Below, piece by piece: positions 7,010 through 10,823 of a stretch of DNA of 10,823 bases. A program made the translations under genes and the position numbers. Location of the stretch: NCBI GenBank assembly GCA_002478945.1, contig DLKM01000017.1:1-10823 (forward strand), given 5' to 3'. Source of the stretch: Christensenella sp. UBA7588. GTDB lineage: Bacteria; Bacillota; Clostridia; Christensenellales; CAG-917. The notes under the pieces were generated by a model. That model ran no database searches. It was not told the origin of the DNA and worked only from the letters and a program-made list of their open reading frames with translations. Position 1 is the first letter of the stretch; each line of letters starts with the position of its first letter.

Positions 7010-7138
7010 AAAATAAACCGCCAAACAGATGAATAACGCGACAGCACCCCGAATTTCGCAAACCCAACGTACTTATCGTACGTGATTTGCGGAACTCGGG
7101 GTGCTAACAAAGTTAGTCGCTGTTTGGCGGCTTATTTT
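7010..7138 (-). terminator. Long hairpin of two facing repeat copies at the 3' end of upp
   Basis: Copy 2 (7010-7063) and an inverted copy 3 (7086-7138) form a long stem. CCGCCAAACAG (7019-7029) pairs with CTGTTTGGCGG (7120-7130), GCACCCCGAATTTCGCAAA (7044-7062) pairs with 7086-7104 with two mismatches or wobbles, and ACGTAC-TTATC-GTACGT (7067-7083) closes the tip. The 15-base spacers do not match each other, leaving an internal loop; on the copy 3 side the loop contains its own small hairpin, CTAAC-AAA-GTTAG. On the minus strand the stem ends in GGCGGTTTATTTT, so it can serve as the uraA-upp terminator. The right arm includes the upp stop codon. Confidence 0.7.
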
Positions 7139-7770
7139 GTGCCGAACAGACGGTCGCCGGCATCTCCCAACCCCGGCAAAATATAGCCTACGTCGTTGAG
7201 TTGACGGTCGAGCGTCGAAACGTAGATTTTGACGTCGGGATGCGCTTTGGCAACGGTTTCTACTCCGACGGGTGCGCCGATGATGTTCATAAGACGAATT
7301 TCTTTGCAACCGCGCTTTTTGAGGAGGTCGATTGCGCCGACGGCACTACCGCCCGTCGCGAGCATCGGGTCAAGCAAGATTGCGACGGAGTTTTCGATTC
7401 CGTCGGGAAGTTTGCAATAATACTCGTGCGGTTCGAGCGTTTCTTCGTCACGGTAGAGTCCGATATGCCCCACTCTTGCGGTCGGGAAAAGCGTATGCAC
7501 GCCGTTGACCATTCCGAGACCTGCGCGCAGAATCGGAACGATTGTAACTGCGCCGTCTGCGACCATAGTCTGTTCGCATTCTTCGAGCGGCGTTTTTACC
7601 ATAACTTTTTTGGTGGGGACGTCTTTGAACGCTTCGTACACCATAAGCGTGGTTATTTCTTCGACGAGTTCTCTAAACTCTTTCATACTCGTTTTTTCGT
7701 CACGCAGAATTGCAACTTTGTGTTGAATGAGCGGATGATTGAAAATCGTAACGTTGGGATATTCTTTCAT
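7132..7770 (-). CDS. upp: Uracil phosphoribosyltransferase
   Basis: Upp joins uracil to PRPP to make UMP, the main uracil salvage step. The 212-residue cytoplasmic protein is of normal length. It has the N-terminal family stretch HPLIQHKVAILRDEKT (12-27), IVPILRAGLGMV (77-88), the PRPP-binding loop DPMLATGGSA (134-143), and the uracil-binding C terminus YILPGLGDAGDRLFGTK (196-212). The start at 7770 has AGAGG about six bases upstream. It lies 38 bases downstream of uraA with no terminator or promoter between, so the two form an operon in which the permease brings in the substrate. The stop codon is embedded in the right arm of the long hairpin at 7010-7138. Confidence 0.97.
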   Translation of the reverse strand: MKEYPNVTIFNHPLIQHKVAILRDEKTSMKEFRELVEEITTLMVYEAFKDVPTKKVMVKTPLEECEQTMVADGAVTIVPILRAGLGMVNGVHTLFPTARVGHIGLYRDEETLEPHEYYCKLPDGIENSVAILLDPMLATGGSAVGAIDLLKKRGCKEIRLMNIIGAPVGVETVAKAHPDVKIYVSTLDRQLNDVGYILPGLGDAGDRLFGTK

Positions 7771-7808
7771 ATATTGCCTCTTTGGATTATTTACTTTTCG
7801 TATTGTGA

Positions 7809-9560
7809 TTATTCTTGTTCGGGAACGTCTTGACCGTCCTCTTTTGCCTCTTGCGCTTCTTCTTTGCGGAATTCTTCGACGACGGCTTCTTCCCTTTCTT
7901 TTTCTTCTTCGATTGCGATTTCGTTCACGCCGACTTCAAAATTGGCTTTGGGAGCGACCGCGCCTGCGATAAGGCTTTGAGGTTCGTCTTTATGTTCGGC
8001 GTTTTGTCTCTTTTCCATCGAGTTGATTATTGCGTGGACGATGATACCGAGGATAAGCGCGGTTGCAATCGACGTGATTGTGATTGTCTTTTCAACCGTT
8101 CCTGCAGGTTTAAGCACCACGTCTACGATTGCGCCGTTCGCTATGGTCTGACCGATTACGTCGCTTGCGAGTATCTTGTAGGGAATCTTGATTGAGAGTC
8201 CGCCGATACCTGCGATGAGAATCGTAGACACCGTAAAGAGGTTTTTGTTGTCGCCGAGGTCGATGTCTTTGAACATCTTAAGACCGCTGACTGCGATGAA
8301 ACCGTAAAGCGTGAGGCAGACGCCGCCCATTACGCAACTCGGAATCGTTTGCAACAGAGCCATAATCGGGCTGACAAACGAGAGGACGATGCACATAATC
8401 GCCGCCGTAAGAATGGTCGATACGGACGCGTTTTTCGTGATAGCCACGCAACCCACGCTTTCGCCGTAAGTCGTGTTGGGGCAAATGCCGAACACCGTAC
8501 CCGCGATTGAACCGACGCCGTCGCCCAGAAGCGTGCGGCAAAGTCCGGGTTCGCCTTCGACGAGGTCTCTGCCGATGATAGAGCCGAGGTTCTTGTGGTC
8601 TGCGATATGTTCTGCGAATACGACGAGCGCAACGGGTACGAACGCAAGGAAGATTTCGCCGAAGCCTGCCCAACTCATAGTCGTTGCGGTGCCGTTGCTT
8701 GCCTTCATAATCGCCTCGCTCACGTTGCCGTTTACGAGTTCTTTAATTGCTTCTATAAGCGCAAAGTCGGGATAAGTGAGGAAAGATTGCACTTTGTCTC
8801 CCGCGCTTGCCGCGCCGTCTGCAAGCGGTGCGAAGTTTTGAACGAGGGGTTGCCAGTTGATTATGCGCAAATAATCGACGCCGTCTCCGATATAGCTGAA
8901 AGCCGTAAATATCGACGCCAACGCATAGCCTGCGCCTATACCTATGATAAACGGAATGAGACGTCCCATTTTGAATTTCTTTTGCGTGGAGCAAATGCAA
9001 ATCGTAATGAGCGTTACGAGACCGCATAACAACGCCACGAGGTTGTAAGAACCGTTTGTGACCGAAACCATTTCAGTTACGCCGTTCACTACAACTTCTT
9101 TAAGACCGTTGGCTTTTATGATGTCTCCCATTGCGCTGCCTGCCAAAGACAAACCGATAAGAGCAACCGTCGGTCCGATGATGACGGGGGGCATAAGTTT
9201 TGACACCCACTTGCTGCCTGCGAACTTAATTATCAGCGCAAGCACGACGTATACGAGACCTGCGAGAATACCGCCGACTATAACACCGCAATAACCGAAC
9301 GTGATTGCCGTCGAGAGCGAGCTTAAAAACGCAAACGAACTCGATATAATAACCGGACTCTTGAATCTCGTAAAGAGCAAATATACTATTGTGCCGATAC
9401 CTGCGCCGAGAATTGCGGCAGGGATTTGTGTCGGTAGACCGATGATTGTCGGCACCGCGATGGTTGCCGCCATAATCGCAAGCACTTGCTGGAAAGCAAA
9501 CACGAGCAATTTCCCGAACGGAGGTCTGTCGTTGACGTCGTAAACGAGTTGTTTGTTCAT
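7809..9560 (-). CDS. uraA: Uracil permease, NCS2 family
   Basis: This inner-membrane nucleobase transporter of the NCS2 family imports uracil, probably with protons. The N terminus (FAFQQVLAIMAATIAVPTII, 21-40) and many hydrophobic segments fit the family. FAEHIADHKNLG (315-326) supplies the conserved Glu and His (E317, H321), and GICPNTTYGESVGCVAITK (358-376) supplies the second binding glutamate (E367). At 583 residues it is about 150 longer than E. coli UraA. The extra length lies in a polar insertion (about 225-298, probably an external loop) and a highly acidic cytoplasmic tail (about 515-583, rich in Glu). Uracil rather than xanthine is favoured by the adjacent upp. The start has AGGAG seven bases upstream. 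Expression is probably controlled by the leader at 9621-9815. Confidence 0.93.
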   Translation of the reverse strand: MNKQLVYDVNDRPPFGKLLVFAFQQVLAIMAATIAVPTIIGLPTQIPAAILGAGIGTIVYLLFTRFKSPVIISSSFAFLSSLSTAITFGYCGVIVGGILAGLVYVVLALIIKFAGSKWVSKLMPPVIIGPTVALIGLSLAGSAMGDIIKANGLKEVVVNGVTEMVSVTNGSYNLVALLCGLVTLITICICSTQKKFKMGRLIPFIIGIGAGYALASIFTAFSYIGDGVDYLRIINWQPLVQNFAPLADGAASAGDKVQSFLTYPDFALIEAIKELVNGNVSEAIMKASNGTATTMSWAGFGEIFLAFVPVALVVFAEHIADHKNLGSIIGRDLVEGEPGLCRTLLGDGVGSIAGTVFGICPNTTYGESVGCVAITKNASVSTILTAAIMCIVLSFVSPIMALLQTIPSCVMGGVCLTLYGFIAVSGLKMFKDIDLGDNKNLFTVSTILIAGIGGLSIKIPYKILASDVIGQTIANGAIVDVVLKPAGTVEKTITITSIATALILGIIVHAIINSMEKRQNAEHKDEPQSLIAGAVAPKANFEVGVNEIAIEEEKEREEAVVEEFRKEEAQEAKEDGQDVPEQE

Positions 9561-9620
9561 TGTCTTTCTCCTATATGTTTATCTTTTGTACAAATCCAAG
9601 CCTCGTCTGCGCTTTTGCGC

Positions 9621-9649
9621 AAAAAAAAGATGTCCGTTTTGGACATCTT
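9621..9649 (-). terminator. Intrinsic terminator (attenuator) in the uraA leader
   Basis: On the minus strand AAGATGTCC (9649-9641) pairs with GGACATCTT (9635-9627) around a five-base loop, and the transcript then continues in an unbroken run of Us (to 9621). This is a strong rho-independent terminator on the uraA strand only. It lies 60 bases before the uraA start and 2 bases after the stop codon of the leader reading frame. uraA expression from the upstream promoter must therefore pass it, which marks it as an attenuator. Confidence 0.85.
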
Positions 9650-9651
9650 CG

Positions 9652-9774
9652 TTAGGCAATTATTGTATCGTCGGAGGGAATGAGGCACTCGTCGAAAGAA
9701 GAAAACGCAACCGTCGCAACGACGAACGTTGCTGTGAGAGGAGTTTTCTTGAGTTTGACAATGCTCTCGGACAT
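9652..9774 (-). CDS. 40-residue leader peptide or small protein upstream of uraA
   Basis: The frame starts at ATG 9774 with an excellent ribosome site (AGGAGGG, three bases of spacing after it) and runs 40 codons to TAA at 9652-9654. The peptide begins MSESIVKLKKTPLTA, has a hydrophobic middle (TFVVATVAF, 16-24), one cysteine (C30) and an acidic end (SDDTIIA). A promoter lies just upstream. The stop codon abuts the terminator hairpin, so a ribosome finishing the frame would cover the start of that stem. This favours a regulatory leader peptide, comparable in length to the 44-residue PyrL of E. coli pyrBI. The alternative is an independent small protein or a substrate of the radical SAM enzyme encoded 121 bases upstream. 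I know no homologue. Confidence 0.7.
   Translation of the reverse strand: MSESIVKLKKTPLTATFVVATVAFSSFDECLIPSDDTIIA
9694..9732 (-). promoter_or_regulatory. Candidate pause hairpin and U-rich pause stretch inside the leader frame
   Basis: In the uraA leader RNA, GCAACG (9732-9727) pairs with CGTTGC (9721-9716) around a five-base loop. About ten bases later comes the U-rich stretch GTTTTCTTCTTTC (9706-9694). A hairpin about ten bases before a U-rich run is the arrangement seen at hairpin-stabilised polymerase pauses. Pausing in such a run would be sensitive to UTP. This is inferred from layout only. Confidence 0.4.
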
Positions 9775-9802
9775 ATTGCCCTCCTAACTTACGTTGGGAG
9801 TA

Positions 9803-9815
9803 TGGTATCATACCA
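9803..9815 (-). promoter_or_regulatory. Leader promoter -10 inside a perfect inverted repeat
   Basis: On the minus strand TGGTATGAT gives an extended -10 (TG-G-TATGAT, with TATGAT at 9812-9807). No good -35 is visible at 16-18 bases. The -10 is embedded in TGGTAT-G-ATACCA, a perfect 6-1-6 inverted repeat that could be an operator. Transcription would start near 9800, about 26 bases before the leader ATG at 9774. Confidence 0.55.
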
Positions 9816-9895
9816 AATCGATTTGCGCAACCGATTTAGGCAAATTTTCGAGATATTTTTTCAATCACACGAAGCGTGTCGCATTTGACAATGTT

Positions 9896-10729
9896 TCACG
9901 CTCTTTTTGCGATTTTTGCGAGAATATTTGTCAATTCCGACAAATCGAAATCGGGTGTATATTCCTCCGTCGCGCTGTCGAGGTCTTGCGAAAAGCCGTT
10001 TGAAAGTCCAGCGTCGAAAAATGCGTCGGTTGCCTCGTCATACTCTCGTTGCGTTATGCGCCTCGAAAGCACGGAATGATTCTCCACAGCAGGCGTCGGG
10101 AAATACTGCCCCATAAGGCTGACAAAAATATCCTTGTCGATGCTTGCAATGTCTTTCAGCACTCCCCTCGTGTTCTCTATTGCTTCTGGCAAAACGAGAT
10201 GACGCACGATTACGCCCTTTTGCATCATATCGTCCTCGTCAAACACGTCCTTTGGTTGTTGGCGGCGCATTTCCGCAATCGCTTTGACTGCAACGCCTTC
10301 GTATCCCTTTGCGTGTGAATATTCCCAAGCGAGATTGTCATCGCTATACTTAAAGTCGGGCAAATATACGTCGACGAGTTCGTCGAGTTTTTTGAGGTTT
10401 GCCACGGTTTCGTATCCGCTACTGTTCCACACAATCGGCAGATTCACTTTGGGTTTTGCAAGCTCGAGCGTATGCGCAAGCGCATTCGAATAGTTGGACG
10501 GCGTAACGAGGTTGATATTATGCGCCCCGATATCCTTGAGATACAGCATACAATCGATAAGTTGATTTTCGGTTATTTCAAGCCCTTTTCCGCCGTGAGA
10601 AATCTCATAATTCTGACAAAACAGACATCTCAGATTGCATCCTGAAAAAAAGATAGTTCCGCTACCTCTCGTACCCGACAAACAAGGTTCTTCAAAATGA
10701 TGCAAGCCTACTCGCGCTATTTTATACAT
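9896..10729 (-). CDS. Radical SAM protein, PflX-like (COG1313 type)
   Basis: The 277-residue protein has the radical SAM cluster motif CNLRCLFC at residues 31-38 (C31, C35, C38), which holds the [4Fe-4S] cluster that cleaves S-adenosylmethionine. The surrounding SGTRGSGTIFFSGCNLRCLFCQNYEISHGGKG stretch and the later VRHLVLPEAIENT and SLMGQYFPTP are typical of the PflX group, annotated as pyruvate formate-lyase-activating-like but without an established target. Length is slightly below the usual 290-330. No extra cluster-binding domain is seen. The ribosome site before ATG 10729 is weak (AAGAG), but the protein start matches the family. It has its own promoter. No terminator with a T-run follows its stop; the small hairpin ACACG-AAG-CGTGT (9867-9879) lacks one, so read-through into the uraA leader is possible. 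Confidence 0.88.
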   Translation of the reverse strand: MYKIARVGLHHFEEPCLSGTRGSGTIFFSGCNLRCLFCQNYEISHGGKGLEITENQLIDCMLYLKDIGAHNINLVTPSNYSNALAHTLELAKPKVNLPIVWNSSGYETVANLKKLDELVDVYLPDFKYSDDNLAWEYSHAKGYEGVAVKAIAEMRRQQPKDVFDEDDMMQKGVIVRHLVLPEAIENTRGVLKDIASIDKDIFVSLMGQYFPTPAVENHSVLSRRITQREYDEATDAFFDAGLSNGFSQDLDSATEEYTPDFDLSELTNILAKIAKRA

Positions 10730-10765
10730 AATATTACGCTCTTATGTTAAAAAAACTAATATTTC

Positions 10766-10790
10766 TAATGCAACTTTATAATGCAACTTT
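10766..10790. repeat. Tandem 12-bp repeat over the radical SAM promoter
   Basis: TAATGCAACTTT occurs at 10766-10777 and again, with t then the same bases, at 10779-10790, a period of 13. The two copies span the -10 element and part of the spacer of the promoter below. Direct repeats at this position could be paired binding sites for an activator or repressor. Confidence 0.5.
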
Positions 10791-10803
10791 CCCCTTTCCT
10801 CAA
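10775..10803 (-). promoter_or_regulatory. Promoter of the radical SAM gene
   Basis: On the minus strand TTGAGG (10803-10798) and TATAAA (10780-10775) are 17 bases apart. Transcription would start near 10768, leaving a leader of about 39 bases before the ATG at 10729. Confidence 0.6.
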
Positions 10804-10823
10804 GGTGTTCGACTTCGGCGTTT

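Noticed and set aside
6891..7138. CRISPR-like array
   Set aside because: Only three units, one inverted, without regular spacers and without cas genes; the units pair as a hairpin instead.
9621..9800. PyrR-binding loop or a purine-type riboswitch in the uraA leader
   Set aside because: The only similar bases, TCCGAGAG at the start of the leader frame, do not fit the PyrR consensus and are not in a hairpin loop. No conserved riboswitch core is visible.
9557..9811. 84-codon minus-strand frame starting at 9811 in the uraA leader
   Set aside because: It starts at the promoter -10, has no ribosome site, and reads through the terminator hairpin and U-run. The 40-codon frame in another phase has the strong ribosome site.
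9754..9893. TTTGACAATG repeated at 9754-9763 and 9884-9893, each with a plus-strand TTGACA
   Set aside because: No plus-strand -10 or gene follows either copy. One lies inside the leader frame and the other in the 3' region of the radical SAM gene. Ten bases twice in this AT-rich stretch is plausibly chance.

Overview
The window looks like a chromosomal segment of a low-to-mid GC Gram-positive anaerobe, probably an uncultured gut clostridial (Bacillota) lineage. Supporting signs are strong purine-rich Shine-Dalgarno sites, sigma-A-type promoters with 17-bp spacers, several hairpin-plus-T-run terminators, a class II (Firmicutes-type) GalT, a galactokinase with the GNHTDH form of the sugar-binding motif, and a PflX-type radical SAM protein. 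The lineage is inferred from protein style only. No mobile element, CRISPR array, rRNA or tRNA was found.

Layout, left to right. (1) 1-254 has no protein gene. It holds a possible small structured RNA on the + strand, ending in a bidirectional terminator. (2) 255-4160, minus strand, is a tight operon galK-lgt-pncB: galactokinase, prolipoprotein diacylglyceryl transferase and nicotinate phosphoribosyltransferase. (3) 4161-4306 is a compact divergent control region with two good promoters and two inverted repeats. One repeat, a perfect 18-bp palindrome, sits on the predicted galK start site. (4) 4307-5857, plus strand, is galT, ending in a bidirectional terminator. (5) 5975-6790, minus strand, is a zinc-ribbon protein with four membrane segments and its own strong promoter. 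(6) 6791-7131 is a repeat-rich gap with three copies of a two-block repeat. Two copies face each other and form a long hairpin at the 3' end of upp. (7) 7132-9560, minus strand, is uraA-upp, a uracil uptake and salvage operon. (8) 9561-9815 is an elaborate uraA leader: promoter, a 40-codon reading frame with a very good ribosome binding site, a hairpin plus U-rich stretch, and a strong intrinsic terminator starting two bases after the leader stop codon. (9) 9896-10729, minus strand, is a PflX-like radical SAM protein with its own promoter.

How the genes work together. GalK makes galactose-1-phosphate and GalT exchanges it with a UDP-sugar, so the divergent pair is the core of galactose use (the Leloir pathway); no epimerase gene is in the window. 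Lgt and PncB appear to share galK transcription, an unexpected link of lipoprotein maturation and NAD salvage to a sugar promoter. UraA imports uracil and Upp converts it to UMP.

The most interesting item is the uraA leader. Its layout resembles the UTP-sensitive leader-peptide attenuator of enterobacterial pyrBI rather than the PyrR system usual in Gram-positives. A competing reading is that the 40-residue peptide is an independent small protein or a substrate of the adjacent radical SAM enzyme.
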